Counted from the stretch's first letter, positions 36,128-45,168 are shown. The stretch: DNA of 64,000 bases from an uncultured Acidobacteriaceae bacterium (GCA_903842065.1 CAIMKZ010000016.1:1-64000), one strand, 5' to 3'. The notes: generated by a model not told the origin, from the letters alone. Translations and numbers: made by a program.

Positions 36128-36967
36128 ATGTTCAATACAAACTCATTGCTTCGCGCCGGCAGGATGCCGGTTCTTATGCTCATTGTGGCAGCCGCCATCC
36201 TGTCGGGATGCAAATCGAAGCAGGACCAAGCGCTGGAGCAGGCCAAGAAACAGGCGGCCGCAACCGGTCAGGCACAGCAGGTGGTTTCTGTAGACAAGAA
36301 TGGAACCACGACAACAACAGTAGTGCAGCCAGCGGCAGCAGGACAGAAGAACGAGGTTATTACCACGACCACAGCCCTGCCAGCGCCAGGAGCGCCCGTC
36401 CCAGCACGCTCAGAGCCCATAGTCTCTCAGGTGCCGATCCCGCTCGACGTGACCATTCCAGCAGGCGCCACGCTGGCTATCCGGATAGATCAGCACCTCA
36501 GCGTAAAGTCCAGCAGCGCCGGAGATACGTTTAGCGGCGAGTTCGTTGAGCCTATTCTGGAAAACGACAACAGTGTGCTGGTGCCGAAGGGCACAGTAGT
36601 AGGCGGCGTAGTGGTTGTGTCGCATCGAAGAGGGCACTTCAAGGGTAGTTCATTGCTCGAGTTGCGGTTGACCTCACTCACGCTGAATGGAGCGCAATAT
36701 GCGCTGGCTACGCGCGATCTTGCGCGTACCCAAAAGGGCAAGGGCAAACGCTCGACAGCTCTCATTGCCGGAGGGGCAGGGTTGGGCATGCTGGTGGGCG
36801 GATTAGCCTCAGGTGGCACCGGCGTCGCAGTAGGCGGCCTGGTGGGTGGTGGAGCTGGAACCGCAGTCGCAGGATTGACTGGCAACCGGGATATAGATAT
36901 ACCGGCGGAGTCGATTGTGCACTTCAAGCTGGCGGAGGATCTGGTAGTGCTACAGCCCGTAAAGTAA
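36128..36967 (+). CDS. Lipoprotein with a glycine-zipper segment
   Basis: A 279-residue protein with a lipoprotein signal (AAAILSGCK, lipidated Cys at about residue 28). The N-terminal region is rich in Gln/Ala/Lys, then a Thr-rich stretch, and a beta-rich domain (PLDVTIPAGATLAIRIDQHL, STSAGDTFSGEF-like and VPKGTVVGGVVVVS) resembling the outer-membrane beta-barrel or 'TrbI/VirB10-like' modules. A glycine-zipper segment (GGAGLGMLVGGLASGGTG) precedes a C-terminal FKLAEDLVVLQPVK. It is probably an envelope protein; I cannot assign a function. It follows CsbD by about 180 bases. Confidence 0.75.
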   Translation: MFNTNSLLRAGRMPVLMLIVAAAILSGCKSKQDQALEQAKKQAAATGQAQQVVSVDKNGTTTTTVVQPAAAGQKNEVITTTTALPAPGAPVPARSEPIVSQVPIPLDVTIPAGATLAIRIDQHLSVKSSSAGDTFSGEFVEPILENDNSVLVPKGTVVGGVVVVSHRRGHFKGSSLLELRLTSLTLNGAQYALATRDLARTQKGKGKRSTALIAGGAGLGMLVGGLASGGTGVAVGGLVGGGAGTAVAGLTGNRDIDIPAESIVHFKLAEDLVVLQPVK

Positions 36968-37016
36968 TGTAATCGTAGCCTGTTTGTATCATGGCTACTG
37001 AATTCTGATGTAAATG

Positions 37017-37056
37017 AGGGTCAAGAATGCTGCAGCCCTGCCATCTTGACCCTTAT
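37017..37056 (+). terminator. Terminator after the lipoprotein gene
   Basis: A perfect 10-base stem (AGGGTCAAGA at 37017-37026, complement at 37044-37053) with a 17-base loop, about 50 bases after the stop codon. Confidence 0.6.
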
Positions 37057-37138
37057 TGTCAGAGATGCCTGAACATGCCCAAAGGCCGACACCTCATTCC
37101 CAAGTAATAAGCTGACGCCATGTAAATGCAGCACTCGC

Positions 37139-38470
37139 ATGATGTCGCATAGGCTGCAACTCTTTAGCTTCGATTCAAGCCCCGACGCGAGGGGGCGCAA
37201 TTTCATGCCTGCACTAGCTCGATCACGCTGGATACGATCGCTGCTCAAATCTCTCGGTCCTGGGATCATTACCGGCGCCGCGGACGACGATCCTTCGGGC
37301 ATAGCAACATACTCCATTGCAGGCGCACAGCTGGGGACCAAACTGCTTTGGACCGCACTCCTGACCTGGCCCCTGGTGGCGGCGGTGCAGATGATGTGCG
37401 CACGCATTGGCCAGGTGACCGGGCAGGGTTTAGCAGGAAATATCAAACAGCGGTTTCCGAGATGGCTGTTGCTTGCCTTCGTCGTGGCGCTGCTTGCTGC
37501 CAACACGATCAACATGGCCGCGGATCTAGCCGGTATGGCGGATGCGGCCGCGATGTTGTCGGGAATCATGCCTCATTGGTTTGTGGTGTTATTCGCGCTT
37601 CTGATTTCATGGGCAACAGTCCGACTCCGATACAGGCAGATCGCCAGCGTGCTCAAGTGGCTAGTGCTTGCGCTCTTCGCATATCCCATTACCGCGTTTG
37701 TGGTGGGAGTCGATTGGGGCCAGGCTCTGCACGACACGGTGGTGACGTCCATGCCGCAGAGCAGAGGAGAGTGGGCAACGCTGGTTGCGATTCTTGGCAC
37801 CACGATCAGCCCCTATCTCTTTTTCTGGCAGACGAGTGAAGAAGTCGAAGAAGCGAAGTCGGCAGGTCAGAGTTCCCTTGCCTTGCGCAGGGGAGCGACC
37901 TCAGAGGAACTGCAATTGAGAAATATCGATGTTGGCGTGGGCGCGTTCTTCTCTAACATGGTCATGTTCTTTATCATTCTGACCACTGCCGCTACACTCA
38001 ACAAGCACGGAATTACGAATATTGAAACTTCCCGCCAGGCTGCTGAAGCTCTCAGACCATTTGCGGGCAGGTTTGCTGCGACCCTGTTTACCCTGGGTAT
38101 AGTCGGAGTGGGATTCCTTGCCATCCCCACGCTGGCTGGATCGACGGCATACGCCTTCGCTGAGACATTTGGATGGCGCCAGGGGCTGAACAAGAAGCTG
38201 TGGCAAGCGCGATGGTTTTACGCTCTGATTCTTGCATCTTCCGCGGTGGCAGTTGTGCTGAACTTCACCGGTATCAACCCCTTGAAGGCGCTCTACTGGA
38301 CGGCTGTAATCAACGGCTTATTGGCGCCTTTCCTTCTGGTTGCAATATTGATCGTTGCCGCCGACAGTAAGTTGATGCAGGGTCAGCCCAGCTCCAGGTT
38401 TGGATGGATTGTCGTGGCATTAACCACAGTGGCCATGTTCGTTGCGGGTGTCGCAATGTTTGTTTTGTAG
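37139..38470 (+). CDS. Nramp-related divalent metal transporter
   Basis: A membrane protein of 443 residues (or 421 from an ATG at 37205 that follows GAGGGGGCGCAATTTC and may be the true start). It has about eleven membrane helices and belongs to the Nramp/MntH superfamily (GPGIITGAADDDPSGIATYS in TM1; GTTISPYLFFWQTSEEVEE in TM6). The canonical metal-binding motifs DPGN and MPH are changed to DDPSG and SPYL, so its substrate may differ from Mn2+/Fe2+; related proteins with altered motifs are proposed to carry Mg2+ or other ions. It fits the cation theme with the MgtA-type pump. The transport class is sure; the substrate is not. Confidence 0.85.
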   Translation: MMSHRLQLFSFDSSPDARGRNFMPALARSRWIRSLLKSLGPGIITGAADDDPSGIATYSIAGAQLGTKLLWTALLTWPLVAAVQMMCARIGQVTGQGLAGNIKQRFPRWLLLAFVVALLAANTINMAADLAGMADAAAMLSGIMPHWFVVLFALLISWATVRLRYRQIASVLKWLVLALFAYPITAFVVGVDWGQALHDTVVTSMPQSRGEWATLVAILGTTISPYLFFWQTSEEVEEAKSAGQSSLALRRGATSEELQLRNIDVGVGAFFSNMVMFFIILTTAATLNKHGITNIETSRQAAEALRPFAGRFAATLFTLGIVGVGFLAIPTLAGSTAYAFAETFGWRQGLNKKLWQARWFYALILASSAVAVVLNFTGINPLKALYWTAVINGLLAPFLLVAILIVAADSKLMQGQPSSRFGWIVVALTTVAMFVAGVAMFVL

Positions 38471-38511
38471 GCGAGACGCGCAAGACGGTAGAGGCCAGGG
38501 GAGGTCAGCCT

Positions 38512-38667
38512 TTAGATCCAGCGAAGGAGCAGGAGTATGACAACAACGGCTAGGATCAACCCCAGTCCTCCGGACGGATAATAGCCCCAGTTTCTGCTAT
38601 GCGACCACCGAGGCAGTACGCCTAGAAGTGCCAGGATTAAAAGTACGATCAGAATTGTTCCAAGCAT
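38512..38667 (-). CDS. DUF3309-family small membrane protein
   Basis: A 51-residue protein, too short for most gene tracks. It has two hydrophobic helices around a conserved centre: MLGTILIVLLILALLGVL, then RWSHSRNWGYYPSGGLGLI and a hydrophobic end with LRWI. This matches DUF3309, whose members (typically 50-55 residues) share the SRNWGYYPSGGLG-type core. The family is common near general stress genes and has no known function. It ends on the minus strand just after the Nramp gene and lies after the OmpA-type gene on the same strand. Confidence 0.88.
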   Translation of the reverse strand: MLGTILIVLLILALLGVLPRWSHSRNWGYYPSGGLGLILAVVVILLLLRWI

Positions 38668-38709
38668 GTGATTCCTCGATTCATCCTTTTCAGACCCTTG
38701 CGTTCAATG

Positions 38710-38741
38710 TTCTTTGCGGACTCTGACGAGTCCGCAAAGAA
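38710..38741. terminator. Bidirectional terminator hairpin
   Basis: A perfect 14-base inverted repeat (TTCTTTGCGGACTC at 38710-38723, complement at 38728-38741) with a TGAC loop, just past the OmpA-type gene stop. A T-rich stretch follows on the plus side. It ends the OmpA transcript and perhaps separates it from the DUF3309 gene. Confidence 0.75.
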
Positions 38742-38755
38742 TTATCTTTTCTTGT

Positions 38756-40360
38756 CTAGCGAAGGCTGCCCGTAGTGGGATTAACCGGAACTCCGATTGC
38801 TTCGCCCGACACCAGCAGTTCTACCCTTCGGTTTTGCTGCCGACCAGTTGCGTTATCGTTGGTCGCTACCGGCAGGGAATTGCCGAATCCCCGAGCCGTC
38901 ACCGAATTTGCGGTCACACCCTGAGCCACCATGTAATCGCGCACAGAAGTGGCGCGGTTCTCAGATAGCTTCTGGTTCATCTCATCGCCGCCAACGTTGT
39001 CTGTATAGCCGCCAACCTGGATAGCGAGACTTGGATATGCGATCAGGATTCCAGATACCTTCGCCAGCTTCTCACGCGCGCCTGACTTCAGCGAATACGC
39101 GCCGGTGTCAAACAGAACATCGGACATGCTCACAATGAGTCCGCGCGCACTATCGCGAGTCTCTAGCACTCGATTCAACTGCTCTGACAGCTGCGCACGC
39201 ATGACCGCTTTCTGCGCGTTCGCATCGGATTCGCCCTGCTGCGCCTGTTGCGCGATCAGACGGGAGTGGTCGGCATCGGCCTGAGCCGCGTTGATCGCAA
39301 TTGCCGACGCATTCTGGCTTGAAATCATTGCAGCCTGCGCATTCGCCGCATCGGCGTGAGCGGTTGCTTCGCTGGCCTGTGCGGCCTCTGCGCTGGCTTG
39401 CGCAACTGCCGCGTCAGACTGGGCCTTGGCATTCATGCGGTTGGCGTCGTCGGCGCGTGCCTGCAACCGTACCTGCGCATTTGCTGCTGCTTGCTGCTCG
39501 TTTTCATGGCGAACTTCGTCGATCCTCTTCACTGCGATGGCGCGCGCATCTTCCGCGGTCTGCACGGTCTGTCGAGACGAAGCAATCAGCTGTTTTCTAT
39601 CGGAATGCCGTTTGGTGGCAAGCCCATCGGCTGTGTCCATTGACTTGACGGCATGCTGATAACTTTCGGCAGCATACTGTTCCGCGCCCTCGGACTTGGC
39701 GATGCGCAGAGCATTGCGCGCTTCCAGAAACTCCAATGGCAGCTTGGCATCCAGGACGACGGGATCGAACTTGTATCCTGTGGGAATGTAGCCGCCGCGT
39801 TCCATGAGCTCATATTTCGCATTCACCGCTTCCGAAGTGCCCCTCGTGTCGGCGCGAACAACATTTTCAAGCACGACTACATTGCTGGGTTGCCGGACGG
39901 CAAAATAGGGTTCCGCGGTTACCACCAACGCAAACGCCTGAAGATTTGTAGTGGCTGTCAGCTTACTGCGATTGTTGTCGCCCACCAGTACCTCTCCAAG
40001 ATTGATTGCGTGGCCATCGGGCGAGATCGCCCAGAGCACGTATGTCAGATACTCGCCGCCAAATGTCGAAGGGCTGCGCAGTTCTCCGAAAGTCGCCTCG
40101 ACCTCCAGGGTGCCACGCTTGCTTCGCACTTTAGCGCTGCCGTTGGCTGAAGGCATCAGCGACGTACCGGCGAAATCTACATGCGTGGCATCTCCACGGT
40201 GCTCGTAATTGACGGCTTCGACTGTGCGACTTGTCACCGTCACCGAATAGAGAGTCGTCGCGCCGGCAGGTACGAGGGTGAGCGTATCCTGGGGGCTGGC
40301 GTGGGCAAATACACCCAAGCTAAGGGCACTTCCAATGATCAATGTAAGCGTGTGTTTCAA
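38756..40360 (-). CDS. OmpA-family protein with coiled-coil region
   Basis: A protein of about 534 residues. The TTG at 40360 is preferred because it follows GGGAGAAAC and starts a proper signal peptide (MKHTLTLIIGSALSLGVF, cleaved near AHASPQ); an ATG at 40426 would add a non-signal tail. After a beta-rich domain comes a long Ala/Gln-rich coiled coil (roughly 230-390, e.g. EFLEARNALRIAKSEGAEQY as in DUF4398). A C-terminal OmpA-like peptidoglycan-binding domain follows (SDVLFDTGAYSLKSGAREKL, QVGGYTDNVGGDEMNQKLSE). It would link the outer envelope to the cell wall. It heads a run of minus-strand stress genes. Confidence 0.85.
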   Translation of the reverse strand: MKHTLTLIIGSALSLGVFAHASPQDTLTLVPAGATTLYSVTVTSRTVEAVNYEHRGDATHVDFAGTSLMPSANGSAKVRSKRGTLEVEATFGELRSPSTFGGEYLTYVLWAISPDGHAINLGEVLVGDNNRSKLTATTNLQAFALVVTAEPYFAVRQPSNVVVLENVVRADTRGTSEAVNAKYELMERGGYIPTGYKFDPVVLDAKLPLEFLEARNALRIAKSEGAEQYAAESYQHAVKSMDTADGLATKRHSDRKQLIASSRQTVQTAEDARAIAVKRIDEVRHENEQQAAANAQVRLQARADDANRMNAKAQSDAAVAQASAEAAQASEATAHADAANAQAAMISSQNASAIAINAAQADADHSRLIAQQAQQGESDANAQKAVMRAQLSEQLNRVLETRDSARGLIVSMSDVLFDTGAYSLKSGAREKLAKVSGILIAYPSLAIQVGGYTDNVGGDEMNQKLSENRATSVRDYMVAQGVTANSVTARGFGNSLPVATNDNATGRQQNRRVELLVSGEAIGVPVNPTTGSLR

Positions 40361-40446
40361 AGTTTCTCCCACGGCGGATAGCCGCCATCTTGCGTTGTTG
40401 ACGTGAGTGTGCCGATAAATGGACATTGGCGCTTATTGTGTGGCCG

Positions 40447-40638
40447 TCAACGTCCTACACGGAATTGGCTGAGGTGCCCAAATATTCCGTAGAGATTCGC
40501 GATCCACAAAATCAAGACAATGACCACCAGGCTGTTCAGGATCGACTTTACCTGCCCCTGCATGGGGATGAACCTGTTCACAATCCAAAGCAGAAGCCCT
40601 GCTGCGACAATGGTGATTAAGACCGTGGTAAGTGGCAT
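40447..40638 (-). CDS. Thivi_2564-type small membrane protein
   Basis: A 63-residue protein with two membrane helices (MPLTTVLITIVAAGLLLWI and SILNSLVVIVLILWIANLYG) joined by a short loop with RFIPMQGQ. This is the 'Thivi_2564' pattern of small membrane proteins. The start at 40638 follows GGAGAACACCAG; the upstream in-frame ATG at 40674 does not. It lies 76 bases after the 17M-like gene on the same strand, so the two may share a transcript. No molecular function is known. Confidence 0.82.
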   Translation of the reverse strand: MPLTTVLITIVAAGLLLWIVNRFIPMQGQVKSILNSLVVIVLILWIANLYGIFGHLSQFRVGR

Positions 40639-40713
40639 CTGGTGTTCTCCAATCATTTTCCGAACCGGATACATGCTCTGCGCAGGCGCCGGAGTTGTTG
40701 CCGATACCGGATG

Positions 40714-41241
40714 TTAGGCGAAGACCCGCTCGCCATGGACCGTGCAGGAACTGTGCTCGGTCTCTGCGATAATGTCCTTTGCCCTGGCTACGGCGTCAGC
40801 CGTGCCATGATCGATAAGCATGTATTTGTCGGTCTTGAGGGCTACCTCGTACTTCACGACACTGTCCTTGGGAATGCCGATGCTCACCAGGGCCGCTCCA
40901 ATCGCGCTAACTCCGCCAACTACAGCGGCGCCTTCAAGCCCGCCAACAATCCAGGCCATGAGCGGGCCCGCGATAAGAATCGGTCCAATGCCGGGAATTG
41001 CGAACAGCGCTGAGCCAAACAGAAGGCCCCAGAACCCTCCCCAGAACGCGCCCACTTTGCCCCAGTACTTCATCCGGTCTCCGGCGTTATAGTAGCCCAC
41101 CACGTGCTCATCTGTGTGTGTATCGCGTGCGGCGATCGAGAGGCTCTTCATATCCACGCCAGCTAATTGCAATTCCTTGATGGCATGTTCCGCCTGCACG
41201 TGCGTGTCGTATATGGTAACAACAGAATTCGTCGTGTTCAT
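40714..41241 (-). CDS. General stress protein 17M-like protein
   Basis: A 175-residue protein. Its N-terminal half is an alpha/beta fold (SVVTIYDTHVQAEHAIKELQ) of the type in YflT/GS17M general-stress proteins, followed by two membrane-spanning, glycine-rich helices (AFWGGFWGLLFGSALFAI, PGIGPILIAGPLMAWIVGG) and a C-terminal soluble tail (KYEVALKTDKYMLIDHGT). Such proteins are thought to be membrane-associated and stress-induced; their biochemical role is unknown. It precedes the Thivi_2564-type gene. Confidence 0.82.
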   Translation of the reverse strand: MNTTNSVVTIYDTHVQAEHAIKELQLAGVDMKSLSIAARDTHTDEHVVGYYNAGDRMKYWGKVGAFWGGFWGLLFGSALFAIPGIGPILIAGPLMAWIVGGLEGAAVVGGVSAIGAALVSIGIPKDSVVKYEVALKTDKYMLIDHGTADAVARAKDIIAETEHSSCTVHGERVFA

Positions 41242-41492
41242 CCTCTAACTCCATGTTCAGTTGTTTATGGTCCATTCCCTCAACCGACCGATTTCGAACT
41301 TGAGCGCACAGGGACGGATCCCGTCAGCAGCTGGCGCCAGCCCTGTGGTGTGGGTGAAACTGAAGTGGGGGCTGTATGGCACCGCTATTGATTCAGTCTT
41401 CCATGTTGAATGGTCAACGTCTGAGCAATTGGGCTCACGATGCGCGAATCAGATTTCTGAGACGGCAATTCCCGCTTGTCTATGCTGTCGCA

Positions 41493-42680
41493 CTATGGCT
41501 TTGGTGTAACGACGGGCATTTGCAAGGGCTTGTCAATCTTCGGCGCAGATGAGCTTGCAGCAAGGGGCGCATTATCTACGGGTAGTATTGTGCCTGCGGG
41601 ATAAATGATAATCCTGATCGATCCCCAATCTGCGTCCAGGCTTGCGTCAATCTGCTTTCCCATTCCCAATGTCTTTAGCAGGGTATCGTCAAATCCAAAG
41701 TTATCGACCAGGTATGCGCGAATAACCATAGCCCGTGCCTCGGTGAGAGTAAGCTCCTTCTGACTGTCTCCCTGCATACCGCTGGCGACGACGATGACCG
41801 CAACTCCGAATTGGGTCCGTTCCAGGAAGTCGCCGACGGCTTTGAGAGTCTTCTCATTTGTTAATTTCGCAGTATCCTGGCTATCGAAGATCTGTTTGAT
41901 TGTGTACGAAAAAGTCTTGATGGGAGCATTCAGCGGCAGGCTGCCGATCTTGTTCGCTCCCAGGCTGGCAGAATCTTCGTATCCGCGCTTCTTGAAGTAA
42001 CCGCTCAGCAGAAAGTTATGTTTCAACGCTTCCATATTCTCTTTGAAGGCGGTTACTCCGGCCTGCGCCTCGAGCACTGTTGCATCCAGGGTGGTCGTGG
42101 TCTGCTTCAGGTTGCTGTAGAGTTGCTTGTCGTTCACCAGGGCTCCAACGGTTCCCTGGCCCGAATCGATCTTGGCGCTTACAGAATTCAGATGAGCAGT
42201 TGCCAGCGTGGTGTTATCGATAACCCGTTGACTGCTGTTCAGGATGCTATTTGCTTTTTTGAAAAGGTCCGCCATTATGAGCGGCGGTTCGCTCTGGATC
42301 ATGTCACCATCTTTCACTTCGGCCTGATCGGCAGATCCGAACGAAATGGCTACGAACTGACTGCCCAGGACACCCTCGGTTTCGATTGAGGCTAGCGAGT
42401 CGTGTTTGATGATCTCGTGGGTCGACCTGTCGAGATCCATGACTACTGTGACTTTGCCACCTGGGGTGTGAGGTAGCGCGATGCTGCGCACAGTTCCGCT
42501 GTGTACCCCGCCCACCTGCACGTCGGCCCCGATAGCCAGGCCTGCAACGTTGTCGAATTGCGCATTGAGTTGGTAGGTCGAACGGAAAAGGTATTCCTTG
42601 CTCCCGATCACAAAGACACCGACAGCCAGAATTGCCAGCGTTCCAACGATGAATGCACCCAACCGCGCTAATCTCGACAT
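41493..42680 (-). CDS. MlaD-type MCE protein with OmpA-like C-terminus
   Basis: A 395-residue protein with an N-terminal membrane helix (ARLGAFIVGTLAILAVGVFV), then an MCE domain (STYQLNAQFDNVAGLAIGAD, VQVGGVHSGTVRSIAL). MCE proteins form periplasmic hexameric tubes that pass lipids between membranes. A coiled-coil-like helical region (about 130-240) follows, and unusually the last 140 residues look OmpA-like (TLTEARAMVIRAYLVDNFGF, KTLGMGKQ), which would tie the system to peptidoglycan. It is the last gene of the Mla-like operon (44353-45168, 43505-44356, 42695-43477, then this one). Confidence 0.85.
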   Translation of the reverse strand: MSRLARLGAFIVGTLAILAVGVFVIGSKEYLFRSTYQLNAQFDNVAGLAIGADVQVGGVHSGTVRSIALPHTPGGKVTVVMDLDRSTHEIIKHDSLASIETEGVLGSQFVAISFGSADQAEVKDGDMIQSEPPLIMADLFKKANSILNSSQRVIDNTTLATAHLNSVSAKIDSGQGTVGALVNDKQLYSNLKQTTTTLDATVLEAQAGVTAFKENMEALKHNFLLSGYFKKRGYEDSASLGANKIGSLPLNAPIKTFSYTIKQIFDSQDTAKLTNEKTLKAVGDFLERTQFGVAVIVVASGMQGDSQKELTLTEARAMVIRAYLVDNFGFDDTLLKTLGMGKQIDASLDADWGSIRIIIYPAGTILPVDNAPLAASSSAPKIDKPLQMPVVTPKP

Positions 42681-42694
42681 AATTCTCCCTACTA

Positions 42695-43477
42695 CTACTT
42701 CAGAAATTCCTTCACAAATTCGATATCGCTTTGCTGGAGCTTCTCGAACTTGCCTTCGATCACAACTTTTCCCTGGTCAAGCAGCGCCAGATGATTCGCA
42801 ATCGTTCTGGCGCTATGCAGGTCGTGCGTTACTACGACGGAAGCCATCTTGCGTTCCCTCTGGAGTTTGAGGATCAAGTTGTCTATCTCGCCCGAACTGA
42901 TAGGGTCGAGGCCGGCTGTGGGCTCGTCGAGCAACAGAATCTCAGGCTCCAGTGCCAGTGCGCGGGCCAGACCCACACGCTTTTGCATGCCGCCGGAGAT
43001 ATCAGACGGCATCTTGTTGAGATCGCCCTCCATTCCAACCTCGGCCAGCAACTGCCTTACTCTGTCCATCCGTTCGGATCTGGAGATGTCTCTGCGATGG
43101 TGTTCAAGCGGGAAGGCTATATTCTCAGCCACCGTGAGCGAATCGTAGAGCGCCGCGTGCTGAAACAGAAATCCCATCTTCATTCTGACTTTGCCCATGT
43201 GATCGAGCGGCAGACCGGCGATGTCCTGACCATGAATGCAGACTGATCCAGAGTCCAGTGTTTCGAGGCGAATAATGAGCCGAAGCAGAACGCTCTTTCC
43301 GGTGCCACTGCGTCCGAGCACGGCCAAAGTTTCTCCGCGGTTCACGCGCAGGTTGATACCGTTGAGAACCTTGTGGGAAGCGAAGCTTTTGTACACGTTC
43401 TCGACAGCAATGACGGGCACAATACCTTCGTGCTCTAGATCAGATGTTCTTGTCGCATTGTCATAAGCAGTTGCCAT
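42695..43477 (-). CDS. MlaF-type ABC transporter ATPase
   Basis: A 260-residue ATP-binding subunit with Walker A GRSGTGKS, Q-loop region FQHAALYDSLTV, signature ISGGMQKRVGLARAL, Walker B ILLLDEPTAGLDPI and H-loop VVTHDL. The pattern FLFQHAALYDS and its place between MlaE- and MlaD-type genes identify it as the ATPase of a retrograde (or anterograde) phospholipid transport system. It drives lipid extraction from the inner membrane together with the MlaE permease. Confidence 0.92.
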   Translation of the reverse strand: MATAYDNATRTSDLEHEGIVPVIAVENVYKSFASHKVLNGINLRVNRGETLAVLGRSGTGKSVLLRLIIRLETLDSGSVCIHGQDIAGLPLDHMGKVRMKMGFLFQHAALYDSLTVAENIAFPLEHHRRDISRSERMDRVRQLLAEVGMEGDLNKMPSDISGGMQKRVGLARALALEPEILLLDEPTAGLDPISSGEIDNLILKLQRERKMASVVVTHDLHSARTIANHLALLDQGKVVIEGKFEKLQQSDIEFVKEFLK

Positions 43478-43504
43478 ATTTGTGTCACGCGCTTTGCATA
43501 AGAG

Positions 43505-44356
43505 TTAAGGAAAGAAAACAAGGATGAACTTTACCAGGACTACGTCGGCAAGGATAAGAAATAGCGAGGCCAGCACGACTGAGTTGGTGGCGGCCCGACC
43601 CACGCCCGCTGCGCCTCCGCGCGTACGCATTCCCTGGAAGCAGGCAATTATCCCGATGATGAGACCATACACAGCGGTCTTAAAAGTTGGAGGCAGAAAC
43701 GCGTTGAAGGTGGCGCCCCTAAAGCCGCTCTCGACGAATTGGCGAAACGAGAGCTGTTCAACAAGAGCTTGTGCGAACCAGCCCGTTAGCAGCGCGCATG
43801 CGTCGGCGGCTAGGGTCAGAAGCGGCAGCATCAGAATGCAGGCCAGGACTCGTGTCGCTGCCAGCAGCCTGTACGGGTTGATCGCGGACGCCTCGATGGC
43901 GTCGATCTGCTCGGTCACTTTCATCGATGCAAGTTCCGCGCCGATACCGGCGCCTACCCGGCCGCTCACGACCAGTCCTGTGATGACCGGACCCATAACC
44001 TGAATCACCGAGTAAACAAGAGTTGCTGGAAACATCGACTTGGCGCCGAATCGACTTAGACTGTAGCGGGCCTCCAAAGATATGACAATGCCAATAGCCG
44101 CGCCGGCCAGAGCTACCAGCGGCAGAGATCGCGACCCAACCTCATCGAACTGCCTGATCAGTTCACGCCATTCATAAGGTGGCGTGATTGCCGCTTTGAG
44201 TACCTGCCAGGAGAAGACGCCCAGGCTACCGAACCACTCGAAGAAATGTGAAAACCGCCTCTTTGCGGAGCTTAGGAGCGAGGAAATTCCTATCGCCTGC
44301 GGCTCCGGAAGTGGAGGGCGTATGGCCGCAGCAGCGGTCAAGCCACGATCGCTCAT
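43505..44356 (-). CDS. MlaE-type ABC permease
   Basis: A 283-residue membrane permease. It has the MlaE pattern: about five helices, VGSRSLPLVALAGAAIGIVI, YSVIQVMGPVITGLVVSGRVG, GAGIGAELASMKVTEQIDAI and LLAATRVLACILMLPLLT. The start at 44356 is chosen because its ATG overlaps the stop of the upstream gene by four bases (ATGA), a sign of translational coupling; the longer frame to 44398 would overlap more. It forms the membrane part of the lipid transporter with the MlaF ATPase. Confidence 0.92.
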   Translation of the reverse strand: MSDRGLTAAAAIRPPLPEPQAIGISSLLSSAKRRFSHFFEWFGSLGVFSWQVLKAAITPPYEWRELIRQFDEVGSRSLPLVALAGAAIGIVISLEARYSLSRFGAKSMFPATLVYSVIQVMGPVITGLVVSGRVGAGIGAELASMKVTEQIDAIEASAINPYRLLAATRVLACILMLPLLTLAADACALLTGWFAQALVEQLSFRQFVESGFRGATFNAFLPPTFKTAVYGLIIGIIACFQGMRTRGGAAGVGRAATNSVVLASLFLILADVVLVKFILVFFP

Positions 44357-45168
44357 TGCTTTGAACCTGACACTGTGGCGCTGCTCGAACGGCTCCAATG
44401 CAAGCTTGAAAACAAGATGCGTGGCCCCCTGGAAAGGAACTCCCGCGCTACGCTCGATCCGACAGACTCCAGCAGGCTATAGTTGCCCATACGAAATGCA
44501 TCGCTGGCGTTGTAGCGACTCGGGTACCAGCCATATACGGCCGTCATCGAACCTGCATAGGGAGCCACCAGGGCGGGAACTGAGAAGACTTGATGGCCGT
44601 CTGCTCCTCGGCGCGCTGTCAATGTTGAAAGCACAGCGTGCCGCAAGCGAGAAAATATGCCCTTGCATTCACAGCGGTAGTACGAAGTGTCAACCCTGAA
44701 GGCAGCAGCAGCTCCGTAGCGCGCAGTAGTACCGACAATAGCAATTCCAAAATCAGATCTGAGACGCTCGGTGTATCCCCCGATGCCTTTCTCCCACTCC
44801 GGCGGCGTATTGGTTGCCTGGTCAAGCCCCGCCGAGAGAACAGTGAATGCAGAGGCATAGGGGCCGAATGTATCGAATGCATAGTTCTTTAGCGTAGCTT
44901 TCGGAGTCGGTTGCATGTAGGTAGCATCCAGATTTCCGCTGGCCGTACCTTCTGCACTGTCCGAGGAGATTCCCGGCTCAGAAGGGGATTGCGATCTGGA
45001 CTGCACAGACAGTGCAGTCATGATTAGAACGACCAACATCATGCGCATTTTCTGATGCGCCATCATTCCGAGAGGCATTTTGCCCGAAGCGGCAGCGCAA
45101 ATGCGCTCCATGCCAGACTGGCAGGTTGTCGTGAATTGCGATTCCGATCCCGACCTGGATGACCTCAT
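44353..45168 (-). CDS. Unknown exported protein heading the Mla-like operon
   Basis: A 271-residue protein. The ATG at 45168 follows GAAGGAGTAACG. A hydrophobic segment at residues 38-55 (MRMMLVVLIMTALSVQS) is preceded by an unusually long basic leader, so it is probably secreted or anchored. The body contains DTFGPYASAFTVLSAGLDQA, a PPEWEKGIGGYTERL-like segment and paired Cys (YYRCECKGIFSRL), then VPALVAPYAGS and WYPSRYNASDAF. I recognise no family. Its ATGA overlap with mlaE shows it belongs to the operon, where it may be an outer-membrane or periplasmic partner (inference). Confidence 0.75.
   Translation of the reverse strand: MRSSRSGSESQFTTTCQSGMERICAAASGKMPLGMMAHQKMRMMLVVLIMTALSVQSRSQSPSEPGISSDSAEGTASGNLDATYMQPTPKATLKNYAFDTFGPYASAFTVLSAGLDQATNTPPEWEKGIGGYTERLRSDFGIAIVGTTARYGAAAAFRVDTSYYRCECKGIFSRLRHAVLSTLTARRGADGHQVFSVPALVAPYAGSMTAVYGWYPSRYNASDAFRMGNYSLLESVGSSVAREFLSRGPRILFSSLHWSRSSSATVSGSKQ

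Noticed and set aside
36821..36836. Sigma54-like sequence TGGCACCGGCGTCGCA
   Set aside because: It lies inside the lipoprotein coding region, showing that one-mismatch matches arise by chance in this GC-rich DNA.
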